A DNA stretch of 64,000 nt from Coraliomargarita algicola (GCF_033878955.1 NZ_CP138858.1:2108001-2172000); one strand, 5' to 3'. Counted from the stretch's first letter, positions 45,493-56,656 are shown. Notes: generated by a model not told the origin, from the letters alone. Numbers and translations: made by a program.

Positions 45493-48340
45493 GCATCTGC
45501 TGCGTAGGGCTGGTACTCCCCTCGTAGAACGCAGATGGCTCCCCCTGAAAGACGATTTCGCCGCCGGCCTCTCCTCCCTCGGGACCGAGCTCGATGATCC
45601 AATCGGCCATGCGAATCACATCCAGGTCGTGCTCGATGATCAGGATGGTGTTACCCGCATCACGTAGCTTGAAGACCAGGTCCATGAGGCGCTGCACATC
45701 CAGCCAATGTAGACCGGTCGTCGGCTCATCGAGGATGTAGAGCGTCTGGCCCTGCTGGCGCTTGCTCAATTCTAAGGACAGTTTAATCCGCTGCGCTTCA
45801 CCACCAGAGAGCGTGGTGGCGGGCTGGCCCAGCTTGATGTAACCGAGCCCGACATCGGCCAAAGTGTGCAATTTCTCGGCAATGCGTGGCTGCTTCCCAA
45901 AGACTTGCAAGGCTTCGTCCACACTCATCTCCAAAACATCGGCGATATTATAGCCTTTAAAGCGCACATCCAGCGTTTCCCGATTATAGCGACGCCCCTT
46001 GCAACTGGGGCACTCGCTATACACGTCGGCCATAAACTGCATATCGAGCTTAATCACGCCGTCGCCTTTGCAACGTTCGCAACGCCCACCACTCACATTG
46101 AAGGAAAAACGGTTGCGCTTGTATCCGCGTATCTTAGCGATCGAGCATTTAACGAAAAGGTCCCGCAACTGATCGAAGAGCTTGGTAAAAGTCGCCGGGT
46201 TGGAGCGCGGGCTGCGACCGATCGGCGATTGATCGACTTGAATGACAGAGAGGAAATGATCCAGCCCTGTGATCTTCTTATGCTTGCCGGGAATCGTCTT
46301 GGCCCGGTTCAGTTTAAAAGCCGCAGCCTTGGCCAGGATGTCGTTGACCAAGGTGCTCTTCCCGGAGCCGGACATCCCACAAACCACGCTCAGCAGGCCA
46401 ACAGGAAACTTCGCATCGACCTGCTTGAGGTTGTTTTCATACGCCCCCTCGACGCTCAACCAGTCGGACTTAGGACGCAGCGTGCGCGCATTCTTTTCAA
46501 CACGCGCCTCCCCGCTGAGGAACATGCCAGAGCGACTGTATGTATTATTAAACGCATCTGTGGGGCTGCCCTGATAAATCAACTCGCCCCCCTCAACGCC
46601 CGCGCCCGGACCGAGCTCGATCAGATGATCGGCCGCCAACATGGTTTCACCATCGTGTTCCACTACGACGACGGAGTTGCCGCGCTCACGTAAACCGATG
46701 AGCGTTTGAATCAATCGACGGTTGTCCAATGGATGCAGTCCAATGCTCGGTTCATCTAAGAGATAGACCACGCCGACCAGCGACATGCCCAGCTGAGTCG
46801 CCAAGCGCACGCGCTGCGCTTCGCCCCCACTTAAGCTGGTGTATGTGCGATTGAGCGTGAGGTAACTGAGCCCGACTTCATTCAAAAAGGAGAGTCGCGA
46901 ACCGAGACCGCGCACGGCGTCGCCCACAGTCGCATAGGCCGGATTGCTTTGCAGCGCATCCACGAAGCCTTGCGCTTCTTGCAGCGACATGGCCAGCAAA
47001 TCGGTAATGGAGCGCCCCTCGATCAAGACACTCAAGCTCGACGGACGCAGCCGGCGACCGGAGCAGGCCTCGCAGCGACTGCTGGTTTGATAAGCCATCA
47101 GGCGGGCGCGCAGGCCGTCGCTAGTGGTGTGGCGACGAATATTTTCCAGATCCGTCAACACGCCCTCAAATGGCATCAACTCAGGCTTAGTATTGCCGCC
47201 CTTGAGCTTAAAACTGAACAGTCGCTCGCCCGCGCCATGTAGGATTTGCGCGCGCACATCGGCATCGAGTTCATCCCAGGCCAAGTTGGGATCAAATGGC
47301 AATTGCTCGGCCAACTGCTTGAGAATCGCGTTGTGCCGAATGATCATCTGCTTGGACCCGAGCCGCCATGGCTTAATCGCCCCCTTTTTCACAGAAATAC
47401 TCGAATCTGGCACAATCAGTTCGGGCTGAAATTGCAAGGTCTCCCCCAGCCCGCCGCACTCAGAACAGGCGCCCTCGGCATGATTCCAGGAAAAATGACG
47501 CGGTGAGACAGGCTCATACACATCGCCGCAATTCACGCAAGCCAGACGGTTACTCAAGGGGAGTTCACGCCATTGCTGTCCGTCCTCAATTAAAATCAGC
47601 GCACGGTCCTCCCCCTCACTGAAGGCCAAGTCCAAGGAGTCCGCCAGCCGACTGCGTTGGTCGGCCTTGAGCACAATACGATCGACCACGATCTCGACCG
47701 TAATCGACGCAGCCTTGGAATCGATCAGATCATGCTCATCCAGACGGCGGATCTCGCCGTTAAGGCGCACTCGCTGGAAGCCTCGCTGCTGCAAGCGCGG
47801 CAATTCTTCGCGCAAGATCGCAGGCTTGGCCGTCATCCACGGAGCGAGAATCATCAAGCGACTCCCCTCCGGCTCCGCATAAATGCGCGTCAGGCAATCG
47901 TCCATCGAGCGCCGCTCAATAATGCCGCCATCCTTCGGGCAATAAGGTGTGCCGCAGACCGCCCACAGCACACGGGCGAAATCGGCGATTTCGGTAACCG
48001 TTGCCACGGTGCTGCGCGGATTGCCCCCGCCCCCGGTGCGCTGCTCCAGCGCGATGACGGGCGAGAGACCTTGAATGTAGTCCACATCCGGACGCGGAAT
48101 TTGCTCCAGGACCATACGCGCCTTAGTCGAGAGGCTGTCGATGTATTTACGATAGCCCTCCGCATAGATGGTATCGAAGGCCAGTGAGGATTTACCCGAA
48201 CCACTGACGCCCGTGATGACCACCAACTGATTGCGCGGAATGTCCACGTTGATGTTTTTTAGATTATGCTCGCGCGCACCTTTAACAGAAATCGAATCGG
48301 CTAATTGCTTTGGAGTGGTCACTGCATCGGTGGAACTCAT
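45473..48340 (-). CDS. uvrA: Excinuclease ABC subunit A
   Basis: Damage-recognition ATPase of nucleotide excision repair, 955 residues (normal). Two ABC cassettes: Walker A GVSGSGKSS (44-52) and a second GMSGSGKST near residue 655; two signatures LSGGEAQR. Zinc-binding cysteines are present in the first insertion (CVNCGD ... CSECGG) and the second zinc finger (CERCKGDG ... CPSCKGRR). Single gene, divergent from the glutaredoxin gene. Confidence 0.97.
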   Translation of the reverse strand: MSSTDAVTTPKQLADSISVKGAREHNLKNINVDIPRNQLVVITGVSGSGKSSLAFDTIYAEGYRKYIDSLSTKARMVLEQIPRPDVDYIQGLSPVIALEQRTGGGGNPRSTVATVTEIADFARVLWAVCGTPYCPKDGGIIERRSMDDCLTRIYAEPEGSRLMILAPWMTAKPAILREELPRLQQRGFQRVRLNGEIRRLDEHDLIDSKAASITVEIVVDRIVLKADQRSRLADSLDLAFSEGEDRALILIEDGQQWRELPLSNRLACVNCGDVYEPVSPRHFSWNHAEGACSECGGLGETLQFQPELIVPDSSISVKKGAIKPWRLGSKQMIIRHNAILKQLAEQLPFDPNLAWDELDADVRAQILHGAGERLFSFKLKGGNTKPELMPFEGVLTDLENIRRHTTSDGLRARLMAYQTSSRCEACSGRRLRPSSLSVLIEGRSITDLLAMSLQEAQGFVDALQSNPAYATVGDAVRGLGSRLSFLNEVGLSYLTLNRTYTSLSGGEAQRVRLATQLGMSLVGVVYLLDEPSIGLHPLDNRRLIQTLIGLRERGNSVVVVEHDGETMLAADHLIELGPGAGVEGGELIYQGSPTDAFNNTYSRSGMFLSGEARVEKNARTLRPKSDWLSVEGAYENNLKQVDAKFPVGLLSVVCGMSGSGKSTLVNDILAKAAAFKLNRAKTIPGKHKKITGLDHFLSVIQVDQSPIGRSPRSNPATFTKLFDQLRDLFVKCSIAKIRGYKRNRFSFNVSGGRCERCKGDGVIKLDMQFMADVYSECPSCKGRRYNRETLDVRFKGYNIADVLEMSVDEALQVFGKQPRIAEKLHTLADVGLGYIKLGQPATTLSGGEAQRIKLSLELSKRQQGQTLYILDEPTTGLHWLDVQRLMDLVFKLRDAGNTILIIEHDLDVIRMADWIIELGPEGGEAGGEIVFQGEPSAFYEGSTSPTQQMLKDMIS

Positions 48341-48414
48341 AAATCTACAAGAGGAGCGCTTATATAGGAGATTATGCAGGGGCGCAAGTCCACTACAGAT
48401 AAAGTTACGAATCG

Positions 48415-48444
48415 TTGAATTTACGTTGTCACAAGCACTATATT
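48415..48444 (+). promoter_or_regulatory. Possible promoter for the glutaredoxin gene
   Basis: TTGAAT (48415-48420), 18-bp spacer, TATATT (48439-48444), 22 bp before the ATG at 48466. The -10 box fits five of six consensus bases and the -35 four of six. Call by pattern only. Confidence 0.35.
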
Positions 48445-48465
48445 GAGTAGGTTTAAGAATAAATT

Positions 48466-48753
48466 ATGAGCAAAAACAAACTACCGATTCTCTACATAAA
48501 ATCCGGTTGCCCCTGGTGCCGTGAAGCCCTTTCTTTTTTCAATTCGCAAGGTGTCGATCTGGACGTGCGTGATGTCAATGTAAACGCCAAGGACATGGAC
48601 GCCATGGTGGCCCTGAGCGGACAGACCAAGACGCCCACCTTTGAGTATGAGGACTTCATGGTGGCCGACTTCGATGTCGACGAGTTCTTGGCCGAGCTCA
48701 ACGAATTCCCCGAGATCCGCCAAAAGCTAGGCATTTCGGACGACGAGAATTAG
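48466..48753 (+). CDS. Glutaredoxin family protein
   Basis: 95 residues with a thioredoxin-fold start LPILYIKSGCPWCREALSFF; the redox site is C-P-W-C (Cys16/Cys19) and the cis-proline motif is TKTPTFEYED. Reduces disulfides with glutathione or another thiol. The acidic C-terminal tail (GISDDEN) is an extension of the core fold. Monocistronic; convergent with hisI 19 bp beyond. Confidence 0.9.
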   Translation: MSKNKLPILYIKSGCPWCREALSFFNSQGVDLDVRDVNVNAKDMDAMVALSGQTKTPTFEYEDFMVADFDVDEFLAELNEFPEIRQKLGISDDEN

Positions 48754-48772
48754 AGGGCCTCGTCAGCGCGCT

Positions 48773-49198
48773 CTAAACTTGCGCCTCGTCCACGAATTCC
48801 AGACTGCCGTCCTCTTTGAGGCGACGGTAGTAGCACCCTGAGCGAGCAATGCCCGCTTGGTTTTTGGTGTGGCAGGCGCCCTTGCCCGCCGGCGTCACCT
48901 TGTAGAGAATCGAATTTTGCTCACAATTGACGCGGATCTCTTCGATTTTCAAATAATCGCCACTGGTCTTGCCCTTGATCCAGAGCTCGTTGCGACTGGT
49001 GCTCCAAAAGGTCGCCATGCCACATTCGAGAGCGGTTTCCAGCGCCAGTTCATTGGCGTAGCCGACAATCAGCACCTCACCGGTTTGCGAATCTTGAGCG
49101 ATCGCAGGCAGCACGTCGGACTCGCAATTGGCCACCTTACGCAGCTTTGCGAAATCGAGATTGAGCACCTTGCCTTCTTCTAATTCTTCATGAGTCAT
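48773..49198 (-). CDS. hisI: Phosphoribosyl-AMP cyclohydrolase-like protein, divergent metal site
   Basis: 141 residues; third step of histidine synthesis in the canonical family. Recognisable: GEVLIVGYANELALETALE, ATFWSTSRNELWIKGKTSG, and ACHTK. The metal-binding stretch that is normally D-C-D-x-D reads VNCEQNS here, so two Asp are replaced by Asn and one by Glu, and about six residues are inserted before the last cysteine (SGCYYRR). I recall similar sequences in related phyla, so it may be a known clade variant. The reaction is inferred from the fold. Confidence 0.83.
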   Translation of the reverse strand: MTHEELEEGKVLNLDFAKLRKVANCESDVLPAIAQDSQTGEVLIVGYANELALETALECGMATFWSTSRNELWIKGKTSGDYLKIEEIRVNCEQNSILYKVTPAGKGACHTKNQAGIARSGCYYRRLKEDGSLEFVDEAQV

Positions 49199-49369
49199 GC
49201 CTTCGAGCTAGAGCCCTGACAGCTGAGAGTCGAGTTCTGAATGACTGTAATGAAGCAAATTCATACGGAATTCCCCATTTTTCCTTTTCATTAGATGGCA
49301 TCCGTTCATCTTCGGCGCTTTCAGATTATCAAAATTCCGCCCGCTCAGGGCCCATCACCTAGAAACATT

Positions 49370-51343
<1,974 letters not shown>

Positions 51344-51365
51344 TATGCAGACTTAGCGCTGCTAC

Positions 51366-51399
51366 AAAACGCCGCCCACGCAAGGGGCGGCGTTTTTTT
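51366..51399 (+). terminator. Rho-independent terminator after tkt
   Basis: 12-bp GC-rich perfect stem (51366-51377 with 51385-51396; AACGCCGCCC / GGGCGGCGTT), 7-nt loop, followed by seven T (51393-51399). It starts 23 bp after the tkt stop. Confidence 0.92.
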
Positions 51400-51549
51400 A
51401 TGGCTGCCCTCTTTTTCCAGAAATGCTAAAGATCATTCAGACTTCGCAAGTGTAATCACGAGCACTCAAGCCTCCCATAAGTGCCAACACTCAATACAAT
51501 TACAAATTACATTGCACCCCATCCTACAACCGAATGTTTTAGACAACGC

Positions 51550-53670
51550 ATGCTACAGTTCAACCGACAGCCCCTCACTTCCTTACTGATTACCTCACTC
51601 GCGTTAATACTAACTTCATGTGGTGACAGCGCAGATCAAGGCGACACTGCGAAGTCGTCCTCCCCCGCTCAAAAGCAGCCGGGCCAGGTTTTTCCTTACT
51701 CTCACAATCCGCAACGCTTAGCAAAGTTCGGTCCCGACACCTGCGTAAAATGCCACGAAAAAGAAGTCACTGAGTGGAAGAGCAGTCACCACGCCAAGGC
51801 CAACCGCCCCGTATCTGTAAAAAAAGACGCCGCAGCCTTCACTCCGACCCGCCGTATTCAAGAATCCGGCGTAACCTACGAAATGGTGCAAGTGGACGAG
51901 GCCTTTAAACTGCGCGTGCTTTCGGACGATGCCCCCACCCTTGAATACGATCTGGTCGGCGTGATCGGCGAAACCCCGCTACGTCAATACCTCGCTCTAC
52001 TCCCAGGCAATCGCTTTCAAACCATCAGCGCCACTTACGATGTGCTGAACGATCGCTGGGTCGATGTATTTGCCGGAGAAGACCGCCTACCGGGTGAATG
52101 GGGCCACTGGGCCGGCCAAGGCATGAACTGGAATGCCAACTGCGCCTACTGCCACACCACGGAATATGACAAAGCTTTCGACTTTGAGGGCAACCTCTAC
52201 CAATCGACTTGGATTCAGCAAGGCATCGCCTGCGCCGAATGTCATATCGGCCTCGAAGAGCACCTGGTCGCCTCCCAAGCAGGTGACTATACCAGTGGCC
52301 TAAGTCGTCTCGATCCGCTGCAAACCAAAGAAAATTGCCTAACCTGCCACTCGCGCCGCGATCAACTCACCGCCGACGAGTTTGCGCTGGGCGACCGCTT
52401 TGACGACCACTTTTCCGTCTCTCTACCCGACCAACCCGGCCTCTACTACGCCGACGGCCAAATCCTGGACGAAGATTATGTCCATGCCTCCTTTGAAATG
52501 AGCCGCATGGCCCACGCAGGCGTCACCTGCATGGATTGCCACAACCCGCACACGCTGGAACACATCCTACCGGCCGAAAACAATATGCTCTGTATGCGCT
52601 GTCACGAAACGGGCATGCTGGAAGCGCCCATTATCGAACCCGTCAAGCACAGTTTCCACGCCGAAGGCAGCACCGGCAACCAATGCATCGAATGCCACAT
52701 GTCAGAGACGGTTTATATGCAAGTCGACTGGCGCGCCGACCATGGCTTCCACTCCCCGGACCCATTAATGACCAAAGAACTGGGCATCCCCAATGCCTGC
52801 AGTAAGTGCCACACGGACGAAACAGTCGACTGGGCGGTGGAACACGCCGAAGCTTGGTATGGGGAAAAATTGGAATCGAGCCGTCAACGTCAACGCGCCC
52901 GCGCGATCAGCAAGGCCTATAATTACGATCCCGCCGCCCTGCCCGCGCTCCTGGAACTGGCCAAGGACGAAGACATCGCCGCATGGCAAGCCACCTACAC
53001 CGGCCTAATTGCCAACTATCTCCCCAACGCTGCCGCCGAAGCGCACCTTCGCAGTGAGCTCGACAACGAGAGCCCGCTCGTGCGCGTGCGGGCCACCAGC
53101 GGCCTCGCCATGATCGAATCCGGCAGCGAGGCGCTCATTGATCAGCTAAAGGACAAAAGCCGCTCCGTCCGCATCGCTGCCAGCCGTGGCCTAGCCACCC
53201 GTAACGAAGAAATCACTGATCCCGTCGCCGCGAAAGAATGGGCGGAATACTTAGAGTTCAATTCGGATCGACCACAAAGTTTATTGATCAAGGCCAACAC
53301 CGCCGCGCGCGAGTCACGCCCGGAAGATACCTTAAACTACGTGCAACGCGCCACCGAGCTCGATGCGCTCAACCCCGAAATGTATCACCAAGGCGCCATC
53401 CTGCTCAGCAGTGCAGGTCTCAATAAGGAAGCACGCAAACAACTCTTCAAGGGCTGGGAATATGCCCCGCATGACCCACGCTTCCCCTATTCGCTTGGAC
53501 TACTAGCCGCCGAATCCAACGATCTAGAATCCGCTGTCGGCTACTTAGAAGAGACCGTTGCCATGCAGCCCGACTTCTACCGTGCTTGGTATAACCTCTC
53601 GCTCGCCTACACTCGACTCAACCGCCCAGAGGACGCCGCCCGCGCCATGCAACAAGCACGCGGCGAATAG
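51550..53670 (+). CDS. Octaheme c-type cytochrome lipoprotein with HEAT/TPR tail
   Basis: 706 residues from ATG 51550; an upstream GTG (51481) would add 23 residues ahead of a good signal peptide. The signal ends in a lipobox LTSC (Cys24). Eight CxxCH haem motifs are at about residues 65, 198, 228, 263, 327, 348, 379 and 417. After about residue 440 there are HEAT-like repeats (PNAAAEAHLRSELDNESPLV) and then TPR-like repeats (about 600-706). It resembles the cytochrome c-554-like multihaem proteins with TPR tails found in these bacteria. Likely an extracytoplasmic electron carrier or a reductase scaffold; substrate unknown. Confidence 0.9.
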   Translation: MLQFNRQPLTSLLITSLALILTSCGDSADQGDTAKSSSPAQKQPGQVFPYSHNPQRLAKFGPDTCVKCHEKEVTEWKSSHHAKANRPVSVKKDAAAFTPTRRIQESGVTYEMVQVDEAFKLRVLSDDAPTLEYDLVGVIGETPLRQYLALLPGNRFQTISATYDVLNDRWVDVFAGEDRLPGEWGHWAGQGMNWNANCAYCHTTEYDKAFDFEGNLYQSTWIQQGIACAECHIGLEEHLVASQAGDYTSGLSRLDPLQTKENCLTCHSRRDQLTADEFALGDRFDDHFSVSLPDQPGLYYADGQILDEDYVHASFEMSRMAHAGVTCMDCHNPHTLEHILPAENNMLCMRCHETGMLEAPIIEPVKHSFHAEGSTGNQCIECHMSETVYMQVDWRADHGFHSPDPLMTKELGIPNACSKCHTDETVDWAVEHAEAWYGEKLESSRQRQRARAISKAYNYDPAALPALLELAKDEDIAAWQATYTGLIANYLPNAAAEAHLRSELDNESPLVRVRATSGLAMIESGSEALIDQLKDKSRSVRIAASRGLATRNEEITDPVAAKEWAEYLEFNSDRPQSLLIKANTAARESRPEDTLNYVQRATELDALNPEMYHQGAILLSSAGLNKEARKQLFKGWEYAPHDPRFPYSLGLLAAESNDLESAVGYLEETVAMQPDFYRAWYNLSLAYTRLNRPEDAARAMQQARGE

Positions 53671-53887
53671 CCGCCGGATGCAACAAACCAACGGAACCGA
53701 GCCTAAAAAACTCGGCTACAGTTTACAAATATGCCGCCAGCGCTGGTGAATCACTCATTTCCCAGCGCCGCAACTGAATCCGCAGAGACATACACATCCG
53801 AAAACCATACGCTCCAGAGTAGCTGGGTGCTTCAGCCCCAGTTTCCACGCGCTCGGCACAAGCGAGCAACGGCTACAGTTTACAAAT

Positions 53888-54774
53888 ATGCCGCCAGCGC
53901 TCGTGAATCACTCATTTCCCGGCGCCGCAACTGAATCCGCAGAGACATGCACATCCGAAAACCATACGCTCCATAGTAGCTGGGAGCTTCAGCCCCAGTT
54001 TCCATGCGCTCGGCACAAGCGAGCAACAGAACCGAGCCTAAAGGACTCGGCTACAGTTTATAAATATGCCGCCAGCGCTGGCAAATCACTCATTTCTCGG
54101 CGCCGCTGCTGAATCCGCAGAGACATACACATCCGAAAACCATGCGCTCCATAGTAGCTGGGTGCTTCAGCCCCAGTTTCCACACGGTCCGCATAAGCGA
54201 GCAACAGAACCGAGCCTAAAGGACTCGGCTACAGTTTACAAAAATGCCACCAGCGCTCGTGAATAACTCACTTCCCAGCGCCGCAACTGAATCCGCAGAG
54301 ACATACAAATCCGAAACCCCATGCGCCCCAGAGTAGCTGGGTGCTTCAGCCCCAGTTTCCACACGGTCGGCATAAGCAAGCAACGGAACCGAGCCTAAAG
54401 GACTCGGCTACAGTTTACAAATATGCCGCCAGCGCTGGTGAATCACTCATTTCCCGGCGCCGCAACTGAATCCGCAGAGACATGCACATCCGAAAACCAT
54501 ACGCTCCATAGTAGCTGGGAGCTTCAGCCCCAGTTTCCATGCGCTCGGCACAAGCGAGCAACAGAACCGAGCCTAAAGGACTCGGCTACAGTTTATAAAT
54601 ATGCCGCCAGCGCTGGCAAATCACTCATTTCTCGGCGCCGCTGCTGAATCCGCAGAGACATACACATCCGAAAACCATGCGCTCCATAGTAGCTGGGTGC
54701 TTCAGCCCCAGTTTCCACACGGTCCGCACAAGCGAGCAACGGAACCGAGCCTAAAGGACTCGGCTACAGTTTAC
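53888..54774. repeat. Higher-order duplication within the array (offset 535 bp)
   Basis: About 350 bp from 53888 matches 54423 onward with about three differences by eye, while single units differ from each other more. So a block of three units (about 535 bp) was copied as a whole, after the units had diverged. This is the signature of unequal recombination between array copies. Confidence 0.8.
54745..54763 (-). terminator. Hairpin after apbE, repeat-borne, possible terminator
   Basis: Stem CCGAG-(one bulge)-CCT / AGG-CTCGG just 7 nt after the apbE stop on the minus strand. The T run that follows is weak (TTCCGTT), so termination is uncertain. The same element occurs in the other full units. 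Confidence 0.35.
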
Positions 54775-55805
54775 AAATATGCCGCCAGCGCTTGCGAATA
54801 ACTCACTTCCAAGCGCCCGCTGGCGACTCGTGAGAGAAAACGCGCTCGGATCCCATGCGCATTGGCATGCTCGAGCCCCTGCTTGCGGCCCTTCACAAAG
54901 AGTGCGGTGGCCAAGGCGTCGGCATCCATACAGTGCGTGTGCACGACTGTTACATTGAGTAATTCGCCATCGCGTAGATCGACTTGTTGTGGATCTACAA
55001 TGTGTCCGACGCTGCCGCTGGCATCGCTGCGTTGACGCTGTGAGTTTCCGGAAGTGGCCACCGCTTCGCCACACAATGCGAGCACGGTTTCGGGAACGGT
55101 CGCCCCCGTCTCCTCTTGGCTGGGCGTCTCTAACAGCAGCCACCATGGCTGGCGATCTGGCTTGCAGCCGCGGGCAAAGGCCTCCCCCCCGACTTCTAAC
55201 AAATAACTATTTAATCCGATCGTATGCAAAACCTCGACTGCTTGATCAATGGCAAAGCCTTTGGCGATCGCACATAAGTCCAAGTGCAGGCCGCCCGGGC
55301 ACAACACCTGAGTGTCTGTTTCCACTTGAATCGTTTGCCACGAGGGTCGTCTCAGCTGACGCTGGGCCTCCCTGCGACACTCTGCGGACGAGGCGTCCAC
55401 GATCTGCGGACCGAAGCCGAGGCTATTCACCAGCGGGGCCACAGTCGGATCAAAGGCGCCATCGGTTTGGGCCGCGTAGGCGAGTGCACGGCGCAGGACC
55501 CGCCCGGTCCAAGCATCCACGCTCACGCGCTCACCCGCTGATGCCGCATTCAAACGCGCAAGATCCGATGCGGGCTCCCAAGGGCTCATCGTTTGAATCA
55601 CTCGCTGAAAGACTGCCTCCACCCGCCGCTGTAATTCCGTGGGCGAGGTATGCGCCACCTCTGGCACGCGCAGTTGCCACACCGTGCCCATCGTATTCCC
55701 CCCGAGCACCCAAACTCCGGCATCCGCCGCGGGCCATGCCAGCGCGTCCGGATCGAGCTCGGGGGGAATGAGCACAGTGCGCTCCGATTTAGCAGATGAA
55801 GTCAT
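54771..55805 (-). CDS. apbE: FAD:protein FMN transferase
   Basis: 344 residues. ApbE motifs: LGGNTMGTVWQLRV near the start, DLCAIAKGFAIDQAVEVLH, LLEVGGEAFARG, GHIVDPQQ and the late ADALATALFVKGRKQG with the metal-binding Ala/Asp region. Covalently attaches FMN to Thr of partner proteins. It is the last gene of a minus-strand set with PepSY, DUF2271 and DUF4198 genes, 27 bp after the DUF4198 stop. No signal peptide is obvious, unlike many relatives. The last 14 codons and stop lie in repeat-like DNA. Confidence 0.92.
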   Translation of the reverse strand: MTSSAKSERTVLIPPELDPDALAWPAADAGVWVLGGNTMGTVWQLRVPEVAHTSPTELQRRVEAVFQRVIQTMSPWEPASDLARLNAASAGERVSVDAWTGRVLRRALAYAAQTDGAFDPTVAPLVNSLGFGPQIVDASSAECRREAQRQLRRPSWQTIQVETDTQVLCPGGLHLDLCAIAKGFAIDQAVEVLHTIGLNSYLLEVGGEAFARGCKPDRQPWWLLLETPSQEETGATVPETVLALCGEAVATSGNSQRQRSDASGSVGHIVDPQQVDLRDGELLNVTVVHTHCMDADALATALFVKGRKQGLEHANAHGIRARFLSRVASGRLEVSYSQALAAYL

Positions 55806-55832
55806 CGGCGATTCTGCAGCGCACTGTCGCGA

Positions 55833-56651
55833 TTACTCAGGCAAGACCTCAAAAGTCATCGTTAGCCCATAGCGCAAGGACAAGGGAGCGCCTTCGAGCG
55901 TGCCCGCATCCTGACTGCTGCTAGTGTCCAACCAGTAACGCCCGGGTTCATCAAAACTGATTTCGATTTGCCCCTCGGCATCGGTCACCAAGGTCTGTAG
56001 GCCGGGCTCATCGCGGTAGCGATCGTCACCACGCACGACTTCGACTTCCAGACCTTCCGCAGGCTCGCCATTGAGCAAGAATCCAAAGGTGACGGTCTCA
56101 TTGGCAAAGAGATCGTTCGGGTGGGTCACTGGCACAAATTCAATGCCTTCGCCAGTGCTAGCGAAAACATCGACGGTGGGGTTGTTCACCGTGACCGCAG
56201 TTTCCAAGCGACTGAGGCTCTTCATCACAGCGACGCCTTCTTTCGCAAACACACCGGCTTCTTTCAGCTCGGCCAAATCGCCGCGCATACGCTTGCCTTC
56301 GCCGCCTTCTGTCCAGCGTGCAAAGTAGCCCTCGCGCTGGTTCAAGACTCGGTAAGTGCCTTCTTTACTGACATGGAAGTCAAAAGTGCCACGGATGTGC
56401 CCCTTCATGGCATTTTCAATCGTGCCGAATTCGCCATCGGGCTCGATGATCTGAATCGACTCCGGCGCGAGTGCCACATGGTTAGGGAAGAAGAGATCAT
56501 TCGACACCGCCGCATCCACGGTGACCCAATGGTCCGTGCCCGAGAGCACATGAGAAGAAGGCAGCAACCATAGGCGGTGCGCACTGGCAGTGGAAGCAGC
56601 CAGCGCCAGGCCGAGGAAACAACTGAGAGCGTTTTGATATCGTTTATTCAT
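55833..56651 (-). CDS. DUF4198 domain periplasmic protein
   Basis: 272 residues. Signal peptide (about 1-24, cut near ASTASAH), then the DUF4198 pattern: HRLWLLPSSHVLSGTDHWVTVD near the start and NETVTFGFLLNGEPAEGLEVEVV (Ig-like beta domain, about 188-210), ending in a beta strand. The family is linked to metal uptake or periplasmic metal chemistry; the ligand is not known. The mature N-terminal His after the signal is typical. Five bp after the DUF2271 stop. Confidence 0.82.
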   Translation of the reverse strand: MNKRYQNALSCFLGLALAASTASAHRLWLLPSSHVLSGTDHWVTVDAAVSNDLFFPNHVALAPESIQIIEPDGEFGTIENAMKGHIRGTFDFHVSKEGTYRVLNQREGYFARWTEGGEGKRMRGDLAELKEAGVFAKEGVAVMKSLSRLETAVTVNNPTVDVFASTGEGIEFVPVTHPNDLFANETVTFGFLLNGEPAEGLEVEVVRGDDRYRDEPGLQTLVTDAEGQIEISFDEPGRYWLDTSSSQDAGTLEGAPLSLRYGLTMTFEVLPE

Positions 56652-56656
56652 AATAA

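Larger units (their letters stand above)
53692..54817. repeat. Tandem array of about 178-bp units, six full and one partial
   Basis: Units begin at GGAACCGAG or AGAACCGAG and end at GCAAC: 53692-53870, 53871-54027 (157 bp, lacks 21 bp at its start), 54028-54205, 54206-54384, 54385-54562, 54563-54740, and a partial unit 54741-54817 that crosses the stop codon and last codons of apbE. Each unit carries a near-palindromic element CCGAGCCT-AA-AGG-A-CTCGG, a second inverted repeat CTGGG/CCCAG, a third GCTCG/CGAGC, and often the palindrome CCAGCGCTGG. Plus-strand reading frames inside units are short and not gene-like. Confidence 0.93.

Noticed and set aside
45866..46693. 275-codon plus-strand frame opposite uvrA
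   Set aside because: Antisense to a well-conserved uvrA; no domain recognised.
49295..49369. 25-residue N-terminal extension of transketolase
   Set aside because: Not family-like; the ATG at 49370 gives the normal start.
53731..54801. Five similar short plus-strand reading frames inside the array (60-75 codons)
   Set aside because: They repeat with the units, have no ribosome sites and no known domains, and the units are also open on the other strand; coding is not supported.
53692..54817. Array read as a CRISPR locus
   Set aside because: Units are about 178 bp and continuous with no unique spacers, and no cas genes are near.
54989..55771. 260-codon plus-strand frame opposite apbE
   Set aside because: It is the antisense of a clear apbE gene; its sequence is Arg/Pro-rich as expected of a shadow frame.
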